A stretch of 64,000 nucleotides of DNA from Sclerotiophoma versabilis (taxonomy: Eukaryota > Ascomycota > Dothideomycetes > Pleosporales > Didymellaceae). The stretch lies in assembly GCA_012274445.1 (NCBI GenBank), contig JAAROD010000004.1, forward strand, positions 248,001 to 312,000, written 5' to 3'. Position numbers and translations under genes: made by a program. Below are positions 42,502 through 53,672 of the stretch, piece after piece. Under the pieces are notes generated by a model, which saw nothing but the letters and a program-made list of their open reading frames with translations, was not told the origin of the DNA and searched no databases. The stretch's first letter is position 1, and each line of letters begins with the position of its first letter.

Positions 42502-42604
42502 GGCCTAATGGCCCAATGGCAAGGCGCTTGACTACGATTGAACAGGTTTACAACCTTGAAAACCGGCTATCAAGAGATTCCAGGTTCGACCCCTGGTTAG
42601 GTCA
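42502..42604 (+). tRNA. tRNA-Arg (anticodon ACG) with a 31-nt intron
   Basis: Acceptor arms GGCCTAA and TTAGGTC pair (one G-U), discriminator A at 42604. The anticodon stem CTTGA/TCAAG encloses C-T-A-C-G-A then an intron at 42538-42568, directly after position 37 as in eukaryotic tRNA introns. Anticodon A34-C35-G36 reads Arg CGN codons after A-to-I editing. T arm CCAGG-TTCGACC-CCTGG is canonical. The B box GGTTCGACCCC is at 42583-42593, an A-box-like TGGCCCAATGG at 42509-42519. Mature length 72 nt before CCA. Confidence 0.95.
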
Positions 42605-42606
42605 AC

Positions 42607-42610
42607 TTTT
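42607..42610 (+). terminator. Pol III terminator of the tRNA gene
   Basis: TTTT begins three bases after the discriminator base. Confidence 0.65.
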
Positions 42611-44503
42611 GCTCTTCTGTTGCATTTTTGGTGTCCCAGAGTGGTTGTGGTGGCTTTTGCGTAATAGTTGGGAAGGAGAAGCCTTTTTTTGCGCATTTGG
42701 TGATTACGTCAAGCCCACCGCAGGTGAAAAGATAGCTGCTCTCTTCTCTGTCCCGAATCGCTACTGTTCTCATGTCTTTGGTAGAGAAGGAGATAAAAAG
42801 TCATGCGGTTGTTCAAAGCGGTGGTGCGGGTGCTCAGCGCAGTACACGCACCTTAGAATCCACCAGAAATGAAATGACCGGAAACATACCATTCTGAATC
42901 AGTTTACACCTTATGTCCTCTATTGCTCTAAGACACGACTTGCAATTGTGCATTCGTCATATTGCACGCAGTGCGGGTTTCAAATGCGGCCAGTACTTTG
43001 GCAATGCAGCTTGAATGGGTTTCTGAACATCGACAATCCCTCTCTCGTATTTCCGCATCTTTCACATGCATTCCCATCGCCACCAACTTGTTTTTAGTCC
43101 TTGCAGTCCAACTGTGCCACACCAGCCACCGGAATAGCGTTGCGAAAAGAAACAGTCCTTAAGGCTTTTCACAGGCTGCGCGTTGATGCAACGGTTGTAA
43201 CCTAAGAATGTACCACTTATCAGACCATCTGGTGGTCACACGAATATGTTGAATCCTGAAGCAGTCGTGCACCCGATCAGCTCCCAGATCACGCTTTTAC
43301 ACTGTGTTCATGACTGCTAAGTTTGACGTAATGTCCTCTTCTGGGACATTGCGAGTCGTTGTCACTCTATATACACCTTCCTCAAAACTCCGATAACCTG
43401 TTATACATGCTCCCACGAGTCCCGGTAGTTGGTCACTTGAATCCCACACCACGAGATCTTATAGTAGACACATCAGCTCTACAGCATATACTGCAAGGCT
43501 GTCGAGACTTTGGGTGTGCCTTGAGCACATGATTCAAATCTGTAGAAGCGCCCTTACGATGCTCAAGTGTGCCACATCCACAGCATCTGCGGTGCGACGA
43601 TCAGCACGCTTGAGATGAATCTTGCAACCAGATCAGTTCTCAACGAACTTCGGATAGGAATACCAACCGATGAAAGTTTCTGGAGAAGTCATCAAACAGC
43701 CCCGCGTCAAGTCCACCTCTCTGGTCCCTGGTTCACGGAAGACGGTCGGGCCCATAGATGGACACAAATCTATCCATCGGTCTTTCCTCTTCTCATAGTG
43801 CGTTTGGCCATGCTTTTGGAGGAACGCTTTGTGGCCCTCAAGTCGTAGCCGGCGAGCCGCATATCAGACCAGAAAAGGATGTCAGTATGCTATCTCTTTC
43901 AGAAGCGGATATCCTTCATGCTAGAAATCACAGATGTGTAGTAGGTCTACTTTCGTGACCACGCTCTAAGCCCTGGGAATTTACCAGCGGCTGCGACGAG
44001 TCCCTTACTGCGACTTATTTGCAGGGAACCGATGTCGACGTGTCTTTGTCATGCATCACTTGTGTAACAAGCGCACGTTGGGCCGGCATGCAAGTCTACG
44101 GTTACAAGATGTCTCCGCCAGTGTTCTCCGCCACTCCTTCGTCGAGTTCGATATCTGGCATTTCGAATGATGTGTCTTCAGCCCAACCTTGAGTGCTACG
44201 CTCCAAAACCAACATCTTTGATTCCTGTGATCGATCATACCACAATGGCACCAGCGACGAATTGGTCTCCCAGGATGGCCAGCCAACGGGCTCTTCCTGG
44301 CCTCCTCATAGTACACTGGTGAATCGTTTACAAAAGTTTGAGTTACATCCCCAATGTTTGGATCAACTAATATATAACAAGACGATCCTTACGCCCAGTC
44401 CATCATTGTTTCGAACTCATCGATACCAAGCAAGGCCTTCCATTGTGGATATCTCTAACCAAAAACATCATATTCTACTACGTTCGAATCTTTCAGCATC
44501 ACC
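42611..44503. other. Gene-poor intergenic region
   Basis: 1.9 kb with only short frames. A 118-codon frame starting inside the tRNA (42516-42872) is excluded because it overlaps the tRNA. TATATAAC near 44369 could serve the small Cys-rich gene downstream. Confidence 0.45.
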
Positions 44504-44794
44504 ATGTCGTTATACTGTCCAGGCAGTCCATCATCAGCTTTGATCGTTGCATCACCACCTTCTTGCTACCTGGACCACCCACACGCCCTCAAGATTACCA
44601 CATGCACCGGCTGTGCAGGCAATCCGTATGTCCAAATTATAAGTCACCACTTCATAGTCGAACACTCACATATCTTTAGTGATCCGCAAGTCGCCTGTAC
44701 TACTTGTGCAGGAACAGGTGTGGCCTTTGAGAGATGCTCTGCTTGCGAAGTGTACCGACAGAAACTCACTATAGACGGTGGGCTCACAAAGTGA
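44504..44794 (+). CDS. Small Cys-rich (CxxCAG) protein, unknown
   Basis: ATG in a strong context (ACCATGTCG). A GTATGT...CTTTAG intron (44626-44679, 54 nt, a multiple of three) seems real; spliced product 78 aa, unspliced 96 aa. The spliced protein has two CxxC-type knuckles in similar words, TTCTGCAGN and TTCAGTG, arranged CTGCAG...CTTCAG...CSAC, which suggests a small zinc-binding or DnaJ-type zinc-ribbon fold. The first exon is Ser/Pro rich. No family identified. Confidence 0.5.
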   Translation: MSLYCPGSPSSALIVASPPSCYLDHPHALKITTCTGCAGNPYVQIISHHFIVEHSHIFSDPQVACTTCAGTGVAFERCSACEVYRQKLTIDGGLTK

Positions 44795-45085
44795 TGATAA
44801 TCTCTTGATGGTCAAGAGCATCCATCAGATGTCTCCAGTTTTTGATCCTACAAAATACTGTAAACAACACCGACGAGAGATATCACCCATCGTGGACAGA
44901 CTGGAAAATGGGACGGACATGTTTTGCTGAAGCAAACAATGATATTATTACTGCAACCTCTCTGGCCTATTGCAGCCTATTACAATGTATCATATGCAGA
45001 AGTAGAACCCTCCAGAATCGAAAGAAAAAAGTTCAATGCTCGAGCGCCCGCGTCCAAGACATGTTTCGCAGTGTGCCGTCATCAA

Positions 45086-45784
45086 TCAAGGTGCATATGG
45101 GGGCGGCGGATCCCGCTCACCCAACTGCGTCGATACCTCCGTCGGTGCATAAGCCGAATACCTATGTGCTCCATGCTCATATATCTCCCAATTATCATCA
45201 ATTGTATGCTGTCGTCCTGCTCCTCCCTCGGGTGCCATAACATAGCTCGTCGGAGGTGCGGTCGGTGTTGCACCCAACGCTGGTGAAGAAACGGAGAAGA
45301 CTGCGTTGCCGTACGGCGATTGTTGGATTTGCTCGGCCTGATCTGAAGGTCGATATCCGTTTGCGATAGGCATGCGTGATAGCGTGGCCATGGAATCAGC
45401 GCGCTGCAGACCTGGCTGGACAGTTATCTCCGGTTTGCGCTGTGGTACAGGTCGACGCGGTATGTTGAATGACTGTGCATGACTCGGTTTCGGTCTCAGC
45501 TGCTGAGGCCGAAGCTGAGTCTGGCATTGTGGACGAGGTGGTGTTGGTGCATGGCAAGCGTACTTCTGCGGTAGAGTTACGTGCTGTGAGGAGTAGGGCT
45601 GCGGATGCTGCTCTTGGCTTTGAGAATATGGTTGCAGAGGGTAGCTGGATGGCCTGTTACCCGGGAATGTGTTGTTTCGCCGGCTTTGAGCCTCCTCTTC
45701 CAGCCTTCTCTTCTCGTTCCTGTTCTTGTAGTATTTGTGTGCGAAATAACCACCGGCTACTATCTCTAGGCCACCGAAGATCAT
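45086..45784 (-). CDS. Unknown protein with PPxY C-terminus
   Basis: Intronless, 232 aa. The N-terminus MIFGGLEIVAGGYFAHKYY is a short hydrophobic segment followed by a charged helix (RNEKRRLEEEAQSRRNN), then a long Gln/Pro/Ser-rich disordered region. The C-terminus PPPPYAP holds a PPxY motif that WW-domain ubiquitin ligases such as Rsp5 bind. This layout suggests a tail-facing membrane adaptor, but that is inference. No known domain. Confidence 0.55.
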   Translation of the reverse strand: MIFGGLEIVAGGYFAHKYYKNRNEKRRLEEEAQSRRNNTFPGNRPSSYPLQPYSQSQEQHPQPYSSQHVTLPQKYACHAPTPPRPQCQTQLRPQQLRPKPSHAQSFNIPRRPVPQRKPEITVQPGLQRADSMATLSRMPIANGYRPSDQAEQIQQSPYGNAVFSVSSPALGATPTAPPTSYVMAPEGGAGRQHTIDDNWEIYEHGAHRYSAYAPTEVSTQLGERDPPPPYAP

Positions 45785-46246
45785 GATGTCACTTTAATCG
45801 CTATGTGGAGGCAGCAACGAGACGAAAGATCGTGGGATGTCGAAAGCTGTACGTTGAAGGTTTGCGTTTGCAAGTGCAAAGTGGGCTGAGGCAGTCATAC
45901 CGAAAACTGCTCAGCCTCTCCTGTCAGACATGTGAGAAAAGAACTATTGGGGCTGGTTAGTCCGAGGTGTGGCGGAGTCGTGCATGCCAAAACGTCAACA
46001 ACCAATCAGTACTCTTGACTTATCTCGACGAGTGCATAGATCAAACTAATGCACCATCATATCATACGATCCTGCAAAGCTAAAGCTAGTGATAAAAGGA
46101 CTTCAGTTGGCAGTTCTTTGCGAGAATATTCAATGTGAAATATTTTACCATTAAAAGTGTGCCGCAAGAAATTGAGGTGTGCCGTAAGATAATAGCTACA
46201 TATGTACCTCCTCCCCCTGCCTACTGCTTATTATAATTCCTACAGA
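45785..46246. other. Intergenic region, no gene seen
   Basis: 462 bp between the PPxY gene start and the DOMON-b561 gene stop; AT-rich at its right end. No coding sequence seen. Confidence 0.5.
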
Positions 46247-47497
46247 TTATCCGCTCATAGCAGATAGCTCTTGAGCTGACTCCATCTTCTCATGTCCATT
46301 CCCAGCAGCGCTTGTTCTGCGGCTTCGCGCAATCTCTCCATACACCACCGACCCAATGTACGCAAGACCCATGACGCCCGCGACCACACTGTATGCAACG
46401 ACATATCGCTTCTCGATGCTTGCCAGCTTTAATCCAAGTCCGCCGTTGATCATACCGAGGATGATCGCAACGCGACCGCTCCAGAGGTGGCTGTGAGAGA
46501 TAGCTTTGCGCTGACCACTGCGCACGAATTGCCTATGGTGTAGCCAACCTGAAAGAGGTTGAAATACCAACATCACGAATAGGATGATGCCAATGACGCA
46601 GTGGGACTCGGACAGTTTCTCCAGGTTGTTGGCCCAGTACACACCAATTCCGAACGCCGTGATAAACAGCAACCAGGAGAAGATTTGGATAGCCATATGA
46701 ACCATGAGGACGTTGTTGAATCCTCCTATGCGTATGACGATGCCTCCAACAGGGAAGAAAACCAAGAAAGCGAGAGAGGCGAAGACACCGTGGACCAGCA
46801 ACATGTTTTGGCGCTTGGTTAAGTTACCGTTAGAGTTGGTCTTGGCACTGCCAGAGACGACGGTGGCGTTCGAGGCTGTGAAAGGATTTGTGCTCGCTCC
46901 TCCGACTGCATCGGAGTAGGTCCACGTGAAGCTGTCATGGATATCATGCTGCGTAATTGTAGCTTGGACATCTGTGGTATCCATAGGGCTTCCGCTGAGT
47001 TGCGCATGGACCCACTGCCCACTCTGACCACCGAAGTTTCCATCTGCACTTCGTGTGCAGTTGCCGCATCGAACGTTCGCCGTCATGACTCCATTCTCGA
47101 CACCTGATCCACCGAGCAACTCAACGTCGAGGCTGTTGTCGAATCGTGGTTGGACCTCAGCACGGGAGTGTCGCGGTGAAAGCGTAACGTTGCCGTTACC
47201 ATTGGTATACATGATGAACATGTCTGCGCTAAGCATGCTCGATCCAATTCCAAGGCCAATCCAGGTATTTGTGGTTGGTCCACTCAGGGACAGGAAGATG
47301 TCGCTACCACCATTCTTCGCCGTTGCTTCGGGAATATTCAACTTGTAGCAGACACCACCGCCGATGCAGGTCTGTCCAATCTGGGTTTGCGCAATAGCAC
47401 CTGAGGTCTCATTAGTCATGGACGTAAATGTTTACATGCGTTGCCACGCACCAATACTCAAGCCGGCAAGCAATGCCGTTGTCAGCTGAGAACGCAT
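46247..47497 (-). CDS. DOMON-cytochrome b561 fusion, secreted/membrane redox protein
   Basis: Two exons, 47497-47452 and 47400-46247, with a 51-nt intron (GTGCGT...CTCAG), 399 aa. Exon 1 supplies a signal peptide (MRSQLTTALLAGLSIGAIA|QTQ). Residues about 20-200 form a DOMON/CDH-cytochrome-like heme domain (TWIGLGIGSSMLSADMFIMYTNGNG; CNCT-type pair CGNCTRSADGNF). A linker leads to a five- or six-helix cytochrome b561 region with His residues in helices (LLVHGVFAS, MVHMAIQIF, SHCVIGI, HSHLWSGR), the usual two-heme arrangement. Such proteins pass electrons across the membrane; fungal ones are annotated as iron reductase-like. The last residues (EIARSRRTSAAGNGH) are cytoplasmic. Confidence 0.9.
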
Positions 47498-48988
47498 AGT
47501 GTATGTCAGTCAAGAGAGATTAACTTTGCAGGTAACAAAGGAAAATCTCAGGAGTTTTAACGGAAGTCGTAGATCAATGTCCTACTTGATCAGATATCTG
47601 TTGAGGAATGAGCAATCTATATAATTTGAAAACGGACTTATATTCGGAGGAAATAAGAAGGCATTCTACGGCATCGACGCCTTCCGTGATGGGGCTGAGC
47701 CTCGTCCGTCGGCCATACCCAGAGGCCGAGTGTTGACCTACAACATCGGCATTATACCACCACCGAAAAGCAGGATCGACTACCCCTCATCCAAAATAAA
47801 CCTTGAGAGATTTTCATAACGGTCGGGTACCGAAGATGCGCGTACTAGGATTTTGAGTTGATCGCTTTGAGCGACCTTTCATTTCGCTGTTCACGGTGCT
47901 ACAGACAGAAAGCAGCCGAACCAGGAACTTCATGAAAGCGGTGACCACTACAGCCACGCTCTGATTGGTTGGCTCTAATTGAAGTCGTGATCAAAGCAGC
48001 TAACGGTGGTCAAGCGTTGCGGCTTGGGCTCTGTATGAATTGACATGGCTTAAAAGACAGTGCTGAATAGCACGGTTGTGTCGTCTTGGCGGACTTTGGA
48101 CTTATTGAAATGAAACAATTGGCTCATCTGGACATAATTTGGTTGTTGATCCTCGATGAACGTGGGAGGGTGAGCGAAACTCTGGCTCACTGGTCCGTGC
48201 TTAGGAATGCTTCCCCGGTCTTCCTAGCTCCCAGACTGCGGCAATCTCCACAATCTCCGCAGTGTCAGGACGAATATTCTCGTCCGCGACAGTACTTCGG
48301 TCTCTTTCCTCACATATTCGGGCCTTCACATCCGTTCTGTGGTGTCGAGTCTCACGAATGCACGATGCGTCACAGGAGACAATGTCTCGAAGGGGAAGTG
48401 CGGAGCACTGTACCCAGAGTGTACCCAGAGTCGTCCCCGTCACAACTCTTGGTATTTCGCGATGCTTGGACTCAGCCCCGAGAGTATTCGTATAATGTGT
48501 GTATGAATAGATTCTGGTTACACGTCTTGTGGCACTAGAGCCCTGAGTCATTGTCATTCGATCAACCTGGAGCAGGCGGTAATCAGCCGAGGGACACTGA
48601 GCGTGAGGGTCAGCTCAAGGTATTTATCAACCTAGGCATAAAGATGAAGGGTGTGGGAGATGAGGCAAGTATTGTTGGCGGAATGAGCGAGTGGTAGCCG
48701 TAATCAAGAGACAGCAACATCTGACGTAATGTTCTCCCCACCATCGCGACATCGGCTCCAAGACCACAGAGTTAGAAATTCAGCCGCTTGGTAACTATAA
48801 AGGGTTTTCATGCCAACAACTGATTGATAACACTTTGCAAAGGCAAAACCTCTTTACCAGATAGCAAATATGGCATCGAAGGAAGGGCAGCCGTTACCCA
48901 CAAACTATGTCGCCTATTGCGACCATCACTAGTGCCATTAAAATCAAAGTGATCTCATAGGCCACTACGACCTAATCGTGAAGACCAT
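47498..48988. other. Intergenic region with no supported gene
   Basis: 1.5 kb. A 150-codon plus-strand frame at 48086-48538 opens at TTG and has no domain. An 11-bp direct repeat (TGTACCCAGAG twice) is at 48409-48430. A TATAAAG at about 48796 may once have served the pseudogene downstream. Confidence 0.45.
48409..48430. repeat. Two tandem 11-bp copies
   Basis: TGTACCCAGAG occurs twice in a row. Confidence 0.75.
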
Positions 48989-50670
48989 CCAACCCTGAAC
49001 TTCAGGTCCGGTACTCCGGCTATAAACCTCTACCAAGTGGTTGAAGCTGGCGAGTCCAACATCACCAGCTCCGGTGCACCCATAAATTCAACTAACGTCC
49101 ACACTCTGCCTCCCCTTGTATCTCGAGATGTCCTTTGCGTGGTAGGAATTATTTCGAACATGGGAAAGAAGTCAACAGCTGCTCAGACAAGGTCGATATA
49201 CGGTCTCATCCAGTCATCTTCACGAAGTGGTATACTTCGATCATTGCTAACCGAGAAGACATCTATCCACATCCTGAAGTTACTTCGATAGCAGACTATG
49301 AAGCGGAGATTCGAGTCATCATTAGGAAAGCAGGGTTCAGGATCAAGGAGGAAGATGCGGAGATCCATGTCTGGGGGTATACTATCACCAATGACGTGAC
49401 GATAAGGGGCAGGCAAAGGGACCATAAACAGTCCTACGTTGGGGAGAGCCTAGATAGGTTTTGGCTTATGGTATGAAGCATTTTCTTCTTGTGGGTTATG
49501 TTCGGATTTGAGATGCGTAGGGCCTGATTGCTGTCCAGCAACCCAACTCGACAGCGTTCTACGCGTACAAACCCATGTGAACGGCGAGCTCAGGTAAGAC
49601 ACCACCACTAAATATCTTATCTTTTCCATCTGGTACCTGATCAAGACGATGTCTGAAGGACAGACACTGCGATCCGGAGACATCCTCGCGACAGGCACAC
49701 CCGGAGGTGTAGGTCTAGGCCTCAACCTCTCCGCCTACCTCAAGCCGAGCGACACCATGGTTCGAGTGACCGGCCTGGGAACGCTGACGAATCACACCGC
49801 AAATTCCTCCTCACCGAGTTCCCCGGTAACAAAGTCCCCAGCGTCGACTTTGTCGCACAATAACTCCTGTCTTCCTCCATCTCAGCCCACCCAAAACAAC
49901 TCCACATCTCTCTACTATACTTACTCCGGCCCATCACTCGGCTACCTAATACTGTTTTTCCACGATCCACCGCTGATCCACACCCTCGGCCTCATCCGCA
50001 CACCCAGCATCCACCTTTTTCGACCTCGAAGGGCACGATACATTACCTACACGCCCACTTAGCGTCCTCTCCATATCTTCCTCTGCAAATGACTTGGCTG
50101 GAATATCTCCTCGCGCCGCCATTGCTGAAGTCGACTACACAACGATTGTAGCGTTTTCAATGGGCTGTCTGATCGCGCTCAAGTTCGCAACCAAACACCC
50201 CAAGAAAGTTTGACAGCTGATCTTGCTCAACCAACTGAATCTGTCGTGCCCAGACAAAGACATCGAATTGTTGAGTCAGCGGGCCGCACCGGTACGGTGA
50301 GAACGCATGTTCAATATTGCTGATAAAATAGCTTTGTCTGCTATAAGTCCGCAAAACTAGGCGAGAAGCCCTGTAGTAGAGAATACAGCAAGGATTAGTT
50401 TGCAAGATCAGGATACGGACGGGTATGCGAAGGCTTGCATAGCGCTTGCAAATCCGCAGTTGGTGGAGTGGGAGATGGCCAATGCGAAAGTGACGATAGT
50501 TATGGGGAGTGAGGATGGGGTCGCGCCGGCAGATGCATGCGAACAGGCTCTTGATAGGCTAGGCTACAAAGAGAATGTAGGAGTGCTGGAGGGCGTAGGG
50601 CATTGGAGTGTTTTTGAGGATGTCTAAGGGGCTGTGAGGATGGTGGAGAGCGTGTTGGAAAAGGGGAGTG
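48989..50670 (+). pseudogene. Fumarylacetoacetate hydrolase-family / alpha-beta-hydrolase fusion gene, decayed
   Basis: FAH-family pieces appear in order but in changing frames: VSRDVLCV (about 49118), GRNYFEHGKEVNS (next frame), HVWGYTITNDVT, RQRDHKQSY, then after a likely intron (49471-49519) VQTHVNGELR, and GQTLRSGDILATGTPGGVGLGL. It continues without a clear end into an alpha/beta-hydrolase: LYYTYSGPS, FFDLEGHDTLPTRPLSV, VAFSMGCLIALKFATKHPKK (Ser nucleophile), and VTIVMGSEDGVAP then LEGVGHWSVFEDV. Lesions: a one-base frameshift near 49145, TAA at 49595-49597, an extra base near 49525, TGA at 50211-50213 and TAA at 50625-50627. FAH-hydrolase fusions occur in Pezizomycotina. Function originally in aromatic or keto-acid breakdown is likely; this copy cannot make the full protein. 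Confidence 0.85.
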
Positions 50671-50751
50671 TTGCGAGTAAAGCGCAGTCATGCGAAGTGC
50701 GAGTTTGTTCCAGACAAATGACATGGTAGCTCAGCATGCAGTTTGTAAATC

Positions 50752-51028
50752 TCATATTACCTCGCCCTGTTTGCCGTAATATAAGTCCTCGCCTCCAAAA
50801 TGCTTCAGTGCTTGCCCTGATTTGTCTTTGCTCTCCCCACTTGCGTCTTTGCCCCATCAATCCCCTTTTCACGATAGGAATTCCGTGAACTAAGTATTAT
50901 TTTGATTGCTCAAGTTTACCTTATGACCTTGCGCCGTGCTTGATATCTTCTGTGGGGTTGTTAATGTTCCTGTCAGCTTTAAACACACTAGGTGTGGTAC
51001 TGCCTTGGTGGGACTTTTTGTCGGCCAT
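50752..51028 (-). pseudogene. Con-6-like conidiation gene, broken paralogue
   Basis: From the ATG at 51028 (MADKKSHQGSTTPS) the frame gives FKADRNINNPTEDIKHGAR and then one base is missing before GHKVNLSN, which lies in the next frame. About 60 bases later a third frame gives KDASGESKDKSGQALKHFGGEDLYYGKQGE and stops at 50752. These match the two halves of the Con-6 neighbour at 51222-51529. The intron donor expected after NLSN has no GT. Con-6 proteins are small, spore-specific and of unknown mechanism. Confidence 0.75.
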
Positions 51029-51221
51029 GATGATTCAGGTCCTATATCTCGGTACAATTGATGACATCGAGTATGTAGCGGTATTTCCATGTTAATAGAC
51101 AGCTGTAGTGGTAGCATATTACGACTGAAGTAGACACTGTACTTGTATCATCGAATCTATTGACATCTCTTATGAGCATCTCGAAGATTGGATGTAACAT
51201 ACATGCATCTGCATTTTGTCC

Positions 51222-51529
51222 TTACTCTCCCTTTCCTTGCTTCCTGTAAAAGGCAACGTCCTCGCCCAGTTCCCTCAATACTTGTGCAGACTTCTCCTTC
51301 GAAGCTTCACTGGTATCTACTCCAAGTCAGCACCAGCTTTGTAAAGTCTGTTCCGATCCTCATCCTCGGTGCTCAAGTGTGTCCCTGACAATAACTCACT
51401 TGGGTTACTCAGATTCGCCTTATGCCCTCTTGCTTTGTGACTTCGGTCTTCATCTGTGTTGTTGATGTTCTGGTCAACCTGCGACAGGCCAGCTGCGGTG
51501 ACGTCAGCGGTCGTCTGTTGGGTCGACAT
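51222..51529 (-). CDS. Con-6-like conidiation-specific protein
   Basis: Two exons, 51529-51400 and 51316-51222, with an 83-nt intron (GTGAGT...GCTGAC...GAGTAG), giving 74 aa. The splice was chosen because it rebuilds the family core GHKANLSNPNTSEASKEKSAQVL; other acceptors nearby shift the frame. The N-terminus (MSTQQTTADVTAAGLSQVDQ) is followed by NINNTDEDRSHKARGHKANL and the end is LGEDVAFYRKQGKGE. Con-6 of Neurospora is abundant in conidia and disappears on germination. A decayed copy lies about 190 bp downstream, so the gene was duplicated in tandem. Confidence 0.85.
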
Positions 51530-51875
51530 GATGCTAGTGGTAGAGTAGTAACGTGGAAGTCGATTTCTGATCATAAGGATATGTCGTACAAAGGTGAGAC
51601 GGAATGTTGTCAGGCTCTATGATGCAGCCATGGCACATATGTCCGTTGTTCTGCTTGTACCGGACCGTAAGTGCCGATCTTAGTGTGAGGGTGTTAGTGA
51701 GGGTGTTAGTGTGGGCGGGCAGCTGCGGGGTTGACAACTTTAATGTCAAGCAAAACATGTGATACGTTGGTGTGACAATACTCGACGTTTTGATATTTGA
51801 TCGTTCTTCATTGTCGTGATTATTTGCTCCCAGCTGAGGGTCGCTCATGTCGAGATCGCACCTTCAACGAGCTTT
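51530..51875. other. Upstream region of the Con-6 gene
   Basis: 346 bp between the Con-6 start and the cct3 stop. It contains a 12-bp tandem repeat (GTGAGGGTGTTA, twice, 51685-51708). No gene. Confidence 0.5.
51685..51708. repeat. Two tandem 12-bp copies
   Basis: GTGAGGGTGTTA occurs twice in a row upstream of the Con-6 gene. Confidence 0.75.
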
Positions 51876-53672
51876 CTAGTCGTCACCTCCACCACCGATT
51901 GGGCCACTGACTTGCTTCGCCGCCTTCGCAGCCACGATATCGTCGACTCTCAAAAGCAAGCATGCGCTCTCGATAGCGGTCTTGATACTCTGCTCCTTGA
52001 CAGCGAGAGGCTCCCATACACCGTATGTGCGCATGTCAACCACCTTTCCTGCTTCTCCATCGATACCCCAGGAGCTGCCGGTAGCCTTGCCGTCTTCATA
52101 ACCTTCCGCGTGCTTTGCGCGCAGCTGCGTGAGAACCTTGATGGGGCTGTTTCCTGAGTTCTGAATGATGGTGCGGGGTATGACCTCCATGGACTCAGCG
52201 ACTGCCTTGTATGGCCACTGTGCAACACCCTCGATGAGCTTCGCTCTCCTTTCTAACCCAACAGCGACTGCCATCTCGGTCGCACCACCTCCCGGACACA
52301 GCTTGGGGTTCCAAATAACATTCCTGGCAACACCCATTGCGTCGTGCAGGTTACGCTCGATCTCGTTCAGGATGTCCTTTGAGGGGCCACGTAGCAGGAT
52401 TGTGCAGGCCTTGGGGTCCTTGCACTTTGTGAGGTAGGTAAAGTATTCGTCACCGAGCTTGGAGATCTCGAAAAGACCGCACTGGGTACCGATGTCGGAG
52501 GGGGTTGCGGCGAAGACGGAGTTGACGATGGTGGCACCGGTGGCTCGTGCGATACGGTTGTTGTCTGTCTTGCGGACACGGCGGATAGCTGTGATGTCGG
52601 CCTTGACGAGGAAGTGCTGGGCAAGATCTGCCTATCGTTAGTGGTGCTTCTAAATAGTCGATAAGATTGAGCTTACCGCTGACACCCTTCTCTGTGATAA
52701 CGAGATCGGGCTTCAGGGCAATGATCGCATCGCACATAGCCTTAACCTGCTCCTCCTCAATCTGCAATATCCTGTTCCAGTCCTCCTCTTTGCTAACCTC
52801 AATGTTTGTCTGACTCTCGCCCTTCTTGTACTCGAGTGTGCAGTCTAGCAGCAAGACCTTGGGGTTCTCGATTCTCCTCCTCATCTTGGGGTGTGTGATA
52901 TCCTTGTTGACCATAACACCATCCAGAACTTCACTGTCCTCAATCTCGCCTCCAGGAATCTTTTCGATGCGTGCGTAGCGCTTGATGTCGACCTCTTTCT
53001 TGCCTCCCATTTCGGTGGAAACTGTGCGAACAGCTTTTAGCGCAAGACCGCACATCAGCTTCGACCACCTCGATACAAACTTTGTGCCAATCGAGGAGTT
53101 GATGATCCTGTACATTTCTTCGTCGTCGTTTACGTCGACTTCAGTCGCAATCTCGTTAACGATCTCAAGAGCATCAGCCAGAGCCTTCTTGAAGGCCTGA
53201 ATAACAACAACGGGGTGGATGTTGCGCTCAAGCTGAGGCAGGGCTTGTGCAAGGATTTCACCGGCTGTTACCCGTCAGTCATGTTAACGTAGACTATGCC
53301 ATGTCAGACCTACCCAAGATAATAACTGTTGTTGTGCCGTCACCAACTTCCTCGTCTTGTGTCCGGCTAAGCTCGATCATACTCTTTGCTGCGGGGTGTG
53401 CGACTTCAATTTCTCGGAGGATAGCGTGACCATCGTTGGTGAGGACGATGCCACCCATGGGGTCGAGCAGCATCTTCAGCATGGCCTTGGGACCCAGACA
53501 TGACCGGATGATGTCTGCAACGGTCTTGGCTGCTGTGATGTTCGAGATTTGAGCTTTGCGACCGAACTGGCGCTCCCCACCAGGGGTCTGCGTGTCTGTG
53601 TGGGATGTTAGGCATTTGTTGCAGCAGCGAAGAGTAACCACACATACTCATAACAACCACAGGCGCCTGCAT
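51876..53672 (-). CDS. cct3: CCT3, gamma subunit of the TRiC/CCT chaperonin
   Basis: Four exons on minus: 53672-53648, 53595-53314, 53264-52677, 52627-51876, introns 52, 49 and 49 nt, 548 aa. It starts MQAPVVVMNTQTPGGERQFG and carries the group II chaperonin marks AAKTVADIIRSCLGPKAMLKML, DPMGGIVLTNDGHAILREIEVAHPAAKSM, DEEVGDGTTT (ATP site), VCP-like apical DLVITEKGVSDLAQHF and a C-terminal CPGGGATEMA plus LLRVDDIV. RRVRKTDNNRIARATGA and the NDEE-type core are those of the gamma subunit. TRiC folds actin and tubulin in the cytosol, so the gene is essential. The first exon codes for only eight residues plus one base. Confidence 0.96.

Noticed and set aside
42516..42872. 118-codon frame starting inside the tRNA
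   Set aside because: It overlaps a well-supported tRNA gene and has no other support.
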